Assembly (NCBI RefSeq): GCF_965218685.1
Contig: NZ_OZ244657.1
Span: 2,294,001-2,358,000, forward strand
Length of the DNA stretch: 64,000 nt
Origin: Thalassobius sp965218685
GTDB taxonomy: Bacteria; Pseudomonadota; Alphaproteobacteria; Rhodobacterales; Rhodobacteraceae
Direction: 5' to 3'
The position numbers were made by a program, and so were the translations under genes. Below, in pieces: positions 8,090 to 15,579 of this stretch (position 1 is its first letter; every line of letters starts with the position of its first letter). Below the pieces are notes generated by a model. The model did no database searches. It was given only the letters and a program-made list of their open reading frames with translations, and was not told the DNA's origin.

Positions 8090-9055
8090 ATGGCACTGGA
8101 AGACGCAAAAAAGCAGATCGACGCAGCGTTCACCCGCGAGGACCTGAAGGGGCTGAGCTATGAGAACGCCTTTGCCGGGGCGACCTCGTTCCTGCGGCGC
8201 AAATACACCAAGGACCTGACCGCCGTTGATCTGGCCGTGACCGGCGTGCCCTTTGACCAGGCAGTAACCAACCGAACCGGCACCCGCATGGGTCCGCGTG
8301 CCATCCGCGAGGCCAGCACTCTGCAACCCTATGATCCGCCCTATGGCTGGGGGTTCGATCCGCTGGGCGAGTTCGCGATCATCGATTATGGCGATCTGGC
8401 CTTTGACTATGCAAATGTCAGCGGCACGCCCGCAGCGATTCAGCAGCATTTCCAGACGCTGTTATCTGGGGGCGTGGGCACCGTTACCTTGGGGGGGGAT
8501 CACTTCATCACCCTGCCCATCCTGAAAGCCTATGCCGAGAAATACGGCCCCCTCAGCGTCATTCAGTTCGACGCGCATTCCGATCTGTGGGCCGATGACG
8601 ACATGGACCGGATCGACCACGGAACCTTTATGTACAAGGCAGTGAAGCTGGGGTTGGTAGACCCCAAACGCTCGGTTCAGATCGGGATTCGGACGGAATG
8701 CGATGATTATTGCGGGATGAACTATATCGACGCGCGCACCGTGCACGAGCAAGGCCCCGCCGAGGTTGCCCGCCGCGTAAAACAGATCGTGGGCGATCAT
8801 CAGACCTATGTGACCTTCGATATCGACTGTCTGGATCCGGCGTTTGCGCCCGGCACCGGCACACCCGTCTGGGGTGGTCTGTCCAGCGGGCAGGCGGCCA
8901 TAATCCTGCGCGATCTGGCCGGGATCAACATGGTTGGCGGGGATGTCGTCGAGGTCAGCCCGCCCTATGACACCACCGGCGCCACTGCCGTGGCGGGCGC
9001 GCATGTCGCGATGGAACTGATCTGCCTTTGGGCCTGGACGCGCCGTCAGGCTTGA
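8090..9055 (+). CDS. speB: Agmatinase / ureohydrolase family
   Basis: A 321-residue ureohydrolase. All binuclear manganese ligand blocks are present: GGDHF near residue 135, QFDAHSD near 159 and DIDCLDPAFAPG near 244, with a late GGDVVEVSPPYD. Ureohydrolases hydrolyse a guanidino group to urea; the agmatinase branch converts agmatine to putrescine. A guanidinobutyrase or guanidinopropionase cannot be excluded by sequence reading. The frame is open to 7982, but the ATG at 8090 fits the family N-terminus, has a GGTCGGA ribosome site and lies just downstream of a good promoter. It is divergent from mazG. Confidence 0.85.
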   Translation: MALEDAKKQIDAAFTREDLKGLSYENAFAGATSFLRRKYTKDLTAVDLAVTGVPFDQAVTNRTGTRMGPRAIREASTLQPYDPPYGWGFDPLGEFAIIDYGDLAFDYANVSGTPAAIQQHFQTLLSGGVGTVTLGGDHFITLPILKAYAEKYGPLSVIQFDAHSDLWADDDMDRIDHGTFMYKAVKLGLVDPKRSVQIGIRTECDDYCGMNYIDARTVHEQGPAEVARRVKQIVGDHQTYVTFDIDCLDPAFAPGTGTPVWGGLSSGQAAIILRDLAGINMVGGDVVEVSPPYDTTGATAVAGAHVAMELICLWAWTRRQA

Positions 9056-9101
9056 CCCCGGCGCGCCACGTCCCAACTGTGCGAGGGAAACCAAGCAGGG
9101 G

Positions 9102-9515
9102 ATGCGCGCGATGAATTGGCTGTGGGTAATTGTGGTTCTGGTGGTCGGCATCGGCCTTTACGTGCGTTTGGCGCCCAGCGATCCGGCAAAATGGCACCAG
9201 CCGATTAATGGCTCTGCGGACAAGGACTTTAAATCCGGCGCTTTGCGGGTCATTCCGGGCGATGCCGAGGTCTTTGGCGCGCTGGACGGAATAATCCGCG
9301 CCACGCCCCGTACAAAAGTTCTGGCCGGATCGGCGACCGATTCCAGAGTGACCTATGTCACCCGCTCGGCGCTGTGGGGGTTTCCTGATTACACCACGCT
9401 CGAGCTGCGCGACGACGGCATCGCCATTGTGGGCCGCTCGCGGTTTGGGCGCTCAGATGTTGGCGTCAACAAGGCCCGGATCGAGGGATGGCTGCAGGCT
9501 TTGTCCAAGGGATGA
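9102..9515 (+). CDS. DUF1499 family protein
   Basis: A 137-residue protein with one N-terminal hydrophobic helix (WLWVIVVLVVGIGLYVRLA) followed by a soluble domain of the DUF1499 family: VTYVTRSALWGFPDYTTLE and VGRSRFGRSDVGVNKARIEGWL are characteristic. The family is of unknown function, often membrane-anchored and periplasmic in proteobacteria. It lies 46 nt after agmatinase on the same strand and overlaps by 63 nt, tail to tail, the small exported protein on the other strand. Confidence 0.75.
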   Translation: MRAMNWLWVIVVLVVGIGLYVRLAPSDPAKWHQPINGSADKDFKSGALRVIPGDAEVFGALDGIIRATPRTKVLAGSATDSRVTYVTRSALWGFPDYTTLELRDDGIAIVGRSRFGRSDVGVNKARIEGWLQALSKG

Positions 9516-9737
9516 GCTGGCGCAGCCTTCGGCCACCTCGCGCCACATGGGCACGTTCAGCGACATCTGGCATTGCGCCATGAACATACGCCCGTCAACG
9601 AACAGGCAAATGGTCTGGCCCAGTTCGACGCGGCCACCATTCGTGTCGGTGCAATAGCAATCGACCGTTTTCCCACCGATATTGGCATCCGCCAAGGCAG
9701 GTCCGGTCAAAAGGATCAAGGCCAGTAACGCTCGCAT
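9453..9737 (-). CDS. Small exported Cys-containing protein, unknown function
   Basis: About 94 residues beginning with a plausible signal peptide (MRALLALILLTGPALADA). The mature part has five cysteines in a compact pattern (VDCYCTDTNGGRVELGQTIC, then AQCQMS and EGCASS), suggesting a disulfide-bonded periplasmic protein. The ATG at 9737 is preferred; a GTG two codons upstream is also possible. The 3' end overlaps the DUF1499 gene by 63 nt, so the last 20 residues may be less conserved. It is divergent from prfA. I do not recognise a family name for it. Confidence 0.6.
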   Translation of the reverse strand: MRALLALILLTGPALADANIGGKTVDCYCTDTNGGRVELGQTICLFVDGRMFMAQCQMSLNVPMWREVAEGCASSSLGQSLQPSLDPGLVDANI

Positions 9738-9799
9738 GGCCACATCTTAGCACAGGGGCGGGGCTTGACCAAACCCGGCCAACAGGGCAAGGAACCAGC

Positions 9800-10849
9800 A
9801 TGATTTCCATTGACCGGCTCCAGCAGATTACCCAACGCTTCCAATTTCTTGAGGCCAAGATGGCCGAAGGGGGCGGGGACATTGCGGCCCTTGGCCGCGA
9901 ATACGCCGAGCTGCGCCCCGTGGTCGAGCAGATCGACGGGTATCGCCGCCTTCTGGACGATATCGCAGAAGCCGAGGCGATGCTGGATGATCCTGAAATG
10001 AAGGATCTGGCCGAGGAAGAGCTGCCAGGCCTGCGCGCTGCCCTGCCTGACGCTGAAAAGGCGCTGCAACTGTCGCTTTTGCCGAAAGACGCCGCCGATG
10101 CGCGCCCCGCGATGATCGAAATTCGTCCCGGCACCGGCGGGGACGAGGCCGCGCTGTTCGCTGGCGATCTTCTGCGGATGTACCAGCGCTATGCAGAAAC
10201 CCATGGCTGGAGCTTCGACATCCTTGAAATGCAGGAAACCGAGTTGGGCGGCATCAAAGAAGTCACCGCTCATGTCAAAGGTGACGGCGTCTTTGCCCGG
10301 CTGAAATTCGAAAGCGGCGTGCACCGGGTGCAGCGCGTGCCCGAAACCGAAAGCGGCGGGCGCATTCATACCTCGGCGGCCACCGTCGCCGTTCTGCCCG
10401 AGGCCGAGGACGTGGATATCCAAATCAACCCCAATGACTTGCGGATCGACACGATGCGCAGCTCGGGGGCGGGTGGGCAACACGTCAACACCACGGATTC
10501 GGCGGTGCGCATCACTCACGTCCCCACGGGGCTTGTTGTCACCAGCTCGGAGAAATCCCAGCACCGCAACCGCGAGATCGCGATGAACGTGCTGCGCGCG
10601 CGCCTGTACGACATGGAGCGGCAGAAGGTGCATGATGAACGCTCGGCCGACCGCAAGGCGCAGGTGGGCTCGGGTGATCGCAGCGAACGGATCAGGACCT
10701 ATAATTTCCCGCAGGGCCGCATGACTGATCACCGGATCAACCTGACGCTCTATAAGCTGGATCAGGTGATGCAGGGCGATCTGGACGAGATTATCGACGC
10801 GCTGACAGCTGAACATCAGGCCGCGCAACTGGCCGAGATGGACGGATAA
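9800..10849 (+). CDS. prfA: Peptide chain release factor 1
   Basis: A 349-residue class I release factor that recognises UAA and UAG in the ribosomal A site and triggers peptide release. The catalytic GGQ is in SSGAGGQHVN near residue 225; the codon-recognition PxT motif appears as PET in HRVQRVPETES. Domain 1 (coiled N-terminal helices) and the conserved C-terminus (YNFPQGRMTDHRIN) are complete. The stop codon at 10847-10849 is immediately followed by the ATG of prmC, whose product methylates the GGQ glutamine, so the two form a functional operon. Confidence 0.97.
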   Translation: MISIDRLQQITQRFQFLEAKMAEGGGDIAALGREYAELRPVVEQIDGYRRLLDDIAEAEAMLDDPEMKDLAEEELPGLRAALPDAEKALQLSLLPKDAADARPAMIEIRPGTGGDEAALFAGDLLRMYQRYAETHGWSFDILEMQETELGGIKEVTAHVKGDGVFARLKFESGVHRVQRVPETESGGRIHTSAATVAVLPEAEDVDIQINPNDLRIDTMRSSGAGGQHVNTTDSAVRITHVPTGLVVTSSEKSQHRNREIAMNVLRARLYDMERQKVHDERSADRKAQVGSGDRSERIRTYNFPQGRMTDHRINLTLYKLDQVMQGDLDEIIDALTAEHQAAQLAEMDG

Positions 10850-11680
10850 ATGCGCATCCAAGAGGCGCTACGCGCGTTGGCCGAGATCTTGGCAAACGCT
10901 CAGATCGACACTCCTGCGCGCGAGGCCCGTCTGCTGCTGGCCCACGCGATGGGCGTGCCGCATGAACGGCTTGTGCTGATGACGCATGACGAGCTGGACG
11001 CGGCCACATACGACCGCGCGATAACCTATTGCAAGCGCCGCGCCGCAGGCGAGCCGACCTCGATGATCCGTGGCTATCGCGATTTTTTTGGCCGCAGGTT
11101 CAACGTGACCGCAGACGTTCTGGACCCCCGCCCCGAGACAGAAATTCTGGTGGCCGAGGCGCTGACGCAGCCGTTTGAAACAGTGTTGGATCTGGGCACC
11201 GGCTCGGGCTGTATCCTGATCAGCCTGCTGGCCGAACGGCCCCAGGCCACCGGGATTGGCGGCGATCTGAGCGAGGCAGCCTTGCAGGTGGCCGAAGCGA
11301 ACGCCCGCGATCTGGGTGTCCTGGACCGCGCCGGATTTCTGCAAAGCGATTGGTTCAGCGGAATCGATGGCGTGTTCGATCTGATCGTGTCGAATCCGCC
11401 CTACATTTCTGACGAAGAAATGATCGATCTGTCGCGCGAGGTGCTGAACCATGACCCGCATATGGCGCTGACACCGGGGGGCGACGGGCTGGACCCCTAC
11501 CGCATATTGGCGGCCGAAGCGCGGGATTATTTGGTGCCCCAAGGCCGCATCCTGTGCGAGATCGGCTGGAAACAGGGGCCGGATGTGTCCGCGCTGTTTG
11601 CCCACGCTGGCTGGGCTGATGTCGGCATTCAGACCGACCTGGATGGGCGCGACCGCGTCCTTGTGGCCACACGCGGCTGA
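10850..11680 (+). CDS. prmC: Peptide chain release factor N(5)-glutamine methyltransferase
   Basis: A 276-residue SAM-dependent methyltransferase (HemK/PrmC). The N-terminal five-helix domain is followed by the Rossmann domain with VLDLGTGSGCILISLL (SAM loop) and the catalytic SNPPYIS near residue 182. It methylates the glutamine of the GGQ motif in RF1/RF2, raising termination efficiency. It starts on the base after the prfA stop. About 240 nt without a gene follow before the next ORF; these contain only a weak inverted repeat (TTTTCCC/GGGAAAA at 11704-11724). Confidence 0.95.
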   Translation: MRIQEALRALAEILANAQIDTPAREARLLLAHAMGVPHERLVLMTHDELDAATYDRAITYCKRRAAGEPTSMIRGYRDFFGRRFNVTADVLDPRPETEILVAEALTQPFETVLDLGTGSGCILISLLAERPQATGIGGDLSEAALQVAEANARDLGVLDRAGFLQSDWFSGIDGVFDLIVSNPPYISDEEMIDLSREVLNHDPHMALTPGGDGLDPYRILAAEARDYLVPQGRILCEIGWKQGPDVSALFAHAGWADVGIQTDLDGRDRVLVATRG

Positions 11681-11921
11681 AAACACGCAGGTCAGACCCA
11701 CTTTTTTCCCGAATCTTGGGAAAACTGATCCGAATGCCCTTGTGCTTGTGCCCCTTTACGCTTTACTCAGGACCTGTCGATACGGTGGATGCACTCGGTT
11801 CAACTCTGGCGCGGTCCCTTTCGACATCAAGCCAAAAATGTTGTGATCTCGTCAGTTTTCAAGGTGCAAGAGGCACCGGGCGAGGGCAACGCTACGATAT
11901 TCAGGGCTGGATAGCAGGAAT

Positions 11922-12506
11922 ATGAGATCTTCAAAAAGCCGCTCGCGGTCTAAGTCGAACCGCAACAATAACCGCTCGGTCGGGAACATCGTCAATCGCG
12001 TGTTCGACAGTAGCGGTCCCGAGGGTAAAGTTCGCGGCACCCCGCAACAGATCATCGACAAGTACAATCAGCTGGCGCGTGACGCCCAGTTGGCCAACGA
12101 CCGCGTGGCCACCGAAAACTTCCAGCAGCACGCCGAGCATTATCTGCGTATGCTGTCCGAAGCGCAGCGCGAGCAAGAGGCCAAACGCGAAGAGCAAGAG
12201 CGTCAGAACCGCGAACGTCAGGCCGAACGCGACCGTGAACGCGCCGCCCGTCAAGAGCGTGAAGCCGTTGAACAGGTCGAAAAACCGGCCGGTGAAGGAC
12301 CGCAGCCCGACACGTTCGACATGTCTGACGATGCCGGTGACGCAGGTCTTGTGGAAACGCCCGAAAGCAAATCCGCAGCACCCGAGGACAAGCCAAAGCG
12401 CGCGCGCAATCCGCGCAAACCGCGGCCTAAGAAGCCCGCGTCGGCAGACGTCACTCCGGAAAACACCGGAGACACCCCGCCACCGGCAGCCGAGACAACC
12501 GAATAA
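11922..12506 (+). CDS. DUF4167 domain protein (alphaproteobacterial, RNA-binding-like)
   Basis: A 194-residue protein. The first 85 residues are a DUF4167 domain (NRNNNRSVGNIVNRVFDSSG, then KVRGTPQQIIDKYNQLARDA and EHYLRML), characteristic of Alphaproteobacteria. The domain is followed by a long Glu/Arg/Gln-rich coiled-coil-like helix (residues about 88-125), then a disordered acidic and basic tail rich in Pro, Lys and Glu. The N-terminal Arg/Ser/Asn basic patch suggests nucleic-acid or ribosome association, which is inference. A GCAGGAA ribosome site precedes the ATG. A terminator immediately follows. Confidence 0.85.
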   Translation: MRSSKSRSRSKSNRNNNRSVGNIVNRVFDSSGPEGKVRGTPQQIIDKYNQLARDAQLANDRVATENFQQHAEHYLRMLSEAQREQEAKREEQERQNRERQAERDRERAARQEREAVEQVEKPAGEGPQPDTFDMSDDAGDAGLVETPESKSAAPEDKPKRARNPRKPRPKKPASADVTPENTGDTPPPAAETTE

Positions 12507-12512
12507 GAAAAC

Positions 12513-12538
12513 GCGGGTCCATGTGACCCGCTTTTTTT
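12513..12538. terminator. Bidirectional intrinsic terminator between DUF4167 and rsmA
   Basis: GCGGGTC (12513-12519) pairs with GACCCGC (12525-12531), loop 5 nt, followed on the plus strand by seven T residues (12532-12538). On the minus strand the same hairpin is followed by GTTTTCTT, so it can also end the rsmA operon. The rsmA stop codon (12537-12539) overlaps the T-run. Confidence 0.88.
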
Positions 12539-13376
12539 ATGCCTTGATGTTGCGGGCCAGCGCGCAGAATTGTTCCAGCGACACGGTTTCAGCCCGGTCC
12601 GTCGGCTTGATCCCAGACGCGATCAGGCGGTCCTCAAGATCGGGGGCAATGCCTTTCAGGGCAGCCCTCAGCATCTTGCGGCGCTGATTAAAGGCCTTGG
12701 CGACCACGCGTTCCAGCGTCTTCGCATCGGCCGGGAAACGAGGTTCAGGCAAAGCGGTCAAATGCACCACCGCTGAATGGACTTTGGGCGGAGGGCTGAA
12801 CGCTTCGGGCGGCAGGTGCAGCACGATCTGCGTATCGGTGCGCCATTGCGACAGGATCGCCAGACGGCCATAGGCCTTGGATCCGGGCTGAGCGACGATT
12901 CTCTGCGCCACCTCTTTTTGGAACATCAACGTCAGCGAGGACCAGAACGGCGGCCATTCCTTTGGCGTCAGCCACCGGATCAGAAGCTCGGTACCGACGT
13001 TATAGGGCAGGTTGGCCGCGATGCGGATCGGTGGCGTTAGATGGGCCAGCGGGTCCACTTCCAAGGCGTCACCGTTGATCACCTCAAGCTTGCCGGGATA
13101 GGCCGCGCCGATCTCGGCCAGGGCGGGCATACAGCGGCTGTCTTTTTCGATCGCCAGCACCTTGCGCGCGCCTTCGGCCAGCAGACCGCGGGTCAGACCG
13201 CCAGGGCCGGGGCCGATCTCAAGCACATCGCATTGGGACAGATCACCAGCAAGGCGGGCGATCTTTGCGGTCAGATTCAGATCCAGCAAAAAGTTCTGCC
13301 CCAGCGATTTCTTGGCCGCGATGCCGTGGTCTTCGATCACCTGGCGCAGCGGAGGAAGAGAGTCGATGCCGCTCAT
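12537..13376 (-). CDS. rsmA: 16S rRNA (adenine1518/1519-N6)-dimethyltransferase
   Basis: A 279-residue KsgA/RsmA enzyme that dimethylates two adjacent adenosines in the 3'-terminal helix of 16S rRNA late in 30S assembly. Motifs are KKSLGQNFLLD at the N-terminus, VLEIGPGPGGLTRGLL (SAM-binding) and the catalytic AANLPYNVGTELLIRW. The C-terminal helical domain is complete. Its ATG overlaps the pdxA stop by 4 nt. The order surA-pdxA-rsmA is widely conserved in Proteobacteria, supporting the call. Confidence 0.96.
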   Translation of the reverse strand: MSGIDSLPPLRQVIEDHGIAAKKSLGQNFLLDLNLTAKIARLAGDLSQCDVLEIGPGPGGLTRGLLAEGARKVLAIEKDSRCMPALAEIGAAYPGKLEVINGDALEVDPLAHLTPPIRIAANLPYNVGTELLIRWLTPKEWPPFWSSLTLMFQKEVAQRIVAQPGSKAYGRLAILSQWRTDTQIVLHLPPEAFSPPPKVHSAVVHLTALPEPRFPADAKTLERVVAKAFNQRRKMLRAALKGIAPDLEDRLIASGIKPTDRAETVSLEQFCALARNIKA

Positions 13377-14350
13377 ACTGTGGCCTTTCGTGCGTCCGCC
13401 ATCTGGGCGGCCAGTTTTAGCGCCTCGATCAGCGAATTGGGGTCCGCCTGACCGCTGCCCGCAATGTCAAAGGCGGTGCCATGGTCGGGCGAGGTTCGGA
13501 TAAAGGGCAGGCCCAGCGTGACATTCACACCGCCTGCAAAATCCAGCGTTTTGATCGGGATCAGCGCCTGATCGTGATACATGCAAATCGCCGCGTCATA
13601 GCCCGCACGGGCGGCTGCGTGGAACATCGTATCCGCGGACCGGGGCCCGTCTATCTGCATCCCTTCGGCGCGCAAGGTGTCCAGAACAGGGGCGATCAAA
13701 GTGATTTCTTCTGTGCCCATCGCGCCGCCTTCGCCCGCATGAGGGTTCAGGCCCGCGACGGCCAGACGGGGGCTGGACAGTCCGAAATCGCGGATCAAGG
13801 CGGCGTGGGTGATGCGGATGGTTTGTTCCAGCAGATCGGCCGTCAACAGCTTGGGAACATCGGCAATCGCATCATGAATGGTTGTCGGCACCACGCGCAG
13901 TTGCGTGCAGGCCAGCATCATTACAACACTCTTAACGCCGCCCAAAGCAGCCAGGTATTCGGTGTGACCGGGATAAGCAAAGCCCGCGCCGTCCTTCAGC
14001 GCTTTTTTATGGATCGGCGCAGTGGTCAAAGCGCTGGCCTGACCCGATTGCACCAGCTTCACCCCGCGAGCGATCACGTCGATCACGCCCTGAGCATTGG
14101 CCGGATCGGGCTGCCCGGGCGTGGCGGGGGCGGCAAAGGGATGGTGCAGAACCGGCAGGCCGGTCCTGGCTGCCTGCGCCGTTTCCGACGGATCCGAGAT
14201 CACGTGATGCGGCGTGCCAGCGGGCAGGTGACGCGCATCCCCGATATAAAAAAAGGGAAGGTTTTCCCGCAGCTTACCCCAGGCAGAGGCCGCAATTTCG
14301 GGACCGACCCCCGCCGGTTCGCCACACGATAGCGCGATGGGAAGGCTCAT
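13373..14350 (-). CDS. pdxA: 4-hydroxythreonine-4-phosphate dehydrogenase
   Basis: A 325-residue NAD-dependent enzyme of pyridoxal 5'-phosphate synthesis (DXP-dependent route). It shows ALSCGEPAGVGPEI at the N-terminus, PGHTEYLA, GLNPHAGEGGAMG with metal ligands, and MYHDQALIPIKTL and FIRTSPDHGTAFDIAG at the C-terminus. The frame is open upstream to 14485, but the ATG at 14350 gives the true family N-terminus and creates a 4-nt overlap with the surA stop, consistent with coupled translation. Confidence 0.95.
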   Translation of the reverse strand: MSLPIALSCGEPAGVGPEIAASAWGKLRENLPFFYIGDARHLPAGTPHHVISDPSETAQAARTGLPVLHHPFAAPATPGQPDPANAQGVIDVIARGVKLVQSGQASALTTAPIHKKALKDGAGFAYPGHTEYLAALGGVKSVVMMLACTQLRVVPTTIHDAIADVPKLLTADLLEQTIRITHAALIRDFGLSSPRLAVAGLNPHAGEGGAMGTEEITLIAPVLDTLRAEGMQIDGPRSADTMFHAAARAGYDAAICMYHDQALIPIKTLDFAGGVNVTLGLPFIRTSPDHGTAFDIAGSGQADPNSLIEALKLAAQMADARKATV

Positions 14351-15576
14351 TCCTCGATGATCCGGGCGTCGGCCAGAAGCTCTTGTAGGTACCCGTCGGC
14401 CAATGCCGTCAAACGCTGGTTGCGCAGCTGCGCGGCCAGTTCCTCGCGCGAGGCATCCTGGGACAGAACCGGGGTGCGCGCGCACAGCATCACCAGCATC
14501 AGAGTCTGGCCATCATTGCGCGTCAGGTTGGTCGAAAACTCGCCCTTGTCCAACTTGGCCAGCTCGATACCGATGTCGCGGGGCACCTCACCGGGTTTCT
14601 GGGTAAAGCGGGTCAGAACCTCGTCTGGTTGGCCCTTGGCATGGCCATAAAGGTCATCGCAGGTGTCGGTGTCGTCGATAATGGCTTGCGCCGTGGCCAG
14701 TGCTTCGGGCGAACGGCCCCCGGCAATCCGGTAGGTCGCATATTCCAGCGCGGCAGTCTGCGGCGCGCGATAGGCACTTTCGGCGATGTCGCGCAGTTGG
14801 AACAGCGCAATGGCGCCCTGCAGCGGAATAGGATCTGTGACGTCACCGGGATTTAGCGCCATGATGATTGGCTGCAGCGGCGGGGGTAGCTTGGTCACTG
14901 CGGTCCAGTCCAGCTTTCCTCCCTTAGAGCGCGAATTCGAGACTGAAAAGCGCTGTGCAAACTCGGAAAATTGCTTGATCGAGGAGGCCTGCGCCAGTTC
15001 CTCGGCCAGTTCCATGGCCAGCTGTTCTTTGCCCTCGGGCATGGGGATCACGATCTCGGACAGCAGCACCTGCGCCGAGCTGTTCGAGGCCATCGCCTGC
15101 AGCGCCTTATCTATATCCGCGTCACTGATGACCGAGCGCGCAGAGAAACGCGCGCTGACCACGTTGCGCCAGACCAAGCCCGCATACATGAAATCGTCAA
15201 AGGTTTCCTGCGCGATACCGTTCGTTTGCAGCATGGTTTTGAACTGTTCGGCGGACAGGTTTGCCCGTCCGGCGAATTCCGCCAAGCCTTTGGTCATTTC
15301 CTCGTCCTCGACGCGCAGACCCATCTGGGCGGCGGCATCAAGTTTCAGGCGGTCCTCGATCAGTTGCTGGCGTGCCTCGGCGACTGCATCACCACGGGGG
15401 TTCAAAACCTCCAGCATTTGCTGGCGCTGTTCCAGCTCGTAATAGGTGATGGCGCGATCGTTCACGCGGATGGCCGGGGAAAACAGCCCCTGAGCCTGAG
15501 CGGAAACGGCGGCACAGGCCATCATTCCGGCTGTGGTACATGCAAGAATTATTCGGCGCATTGTAATGGTCTTCAT
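14347..15576 (-). CDS. surA: Periplasmic chaperone / peptidyl-prolyl isomerase SurA
   Basis: A 409-residue exported protein. After a signal peptide (IILACTTAGMMACAAVSAQAQ) comes the SurA N-terminal chaperone domain (VNDRAITYYELEQRQQML, RLKLDAAAQMGL), then a single parvulin-like PPIase region (residues about 165-275, with GGKLDWTAVTKLPPPL) and a C-terminal helical part. SurA escorts unfolded outer-membrane proteins, including LptD, through the periplasm. Alphaproteobacterial SurA is often divergent with one PPIase domain, as here. It starts 3 nt after the lptD stop, fitting its role as the LptD chaperone. Confidence 0.9.
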   Translation of the reverse strand: MKTITMRRIILACTTAGMMACAAVSAQAQGLFSPAIRVNDRAITYYELEQRQQMLEVLNPRGDAVAEARQQLIEDRLKLDAAAQMGLRVEDEEMTKGLAEFAGRANLSAEQFKTMLQTNGIAQETFDDFMYAGLVWRNVVSARFSARSVISDADIDKALQAMASNSSAQVLLSEIVIPMPEGKEQLAMELAEELAQASSIKQFSEFAQRFSVSNSRSKGGKLDWTAVTKLPPPLQPIIMALNPGDVTDPIPLQGAIALFQLRDIAESAYRAPQTAALEYATYRIAGGRSPEALATAQAIIDDTDTCDDLYGHAKGQPDEVLTRFTQKPGEVPRDIGIELAKLDKGEFSTNLTRNDGQTLMLVMLCARTPVLSQDASREELAAQLRNQRLTALADGYLQELLADARIIEE

Positions 15577-15579
15577 CCC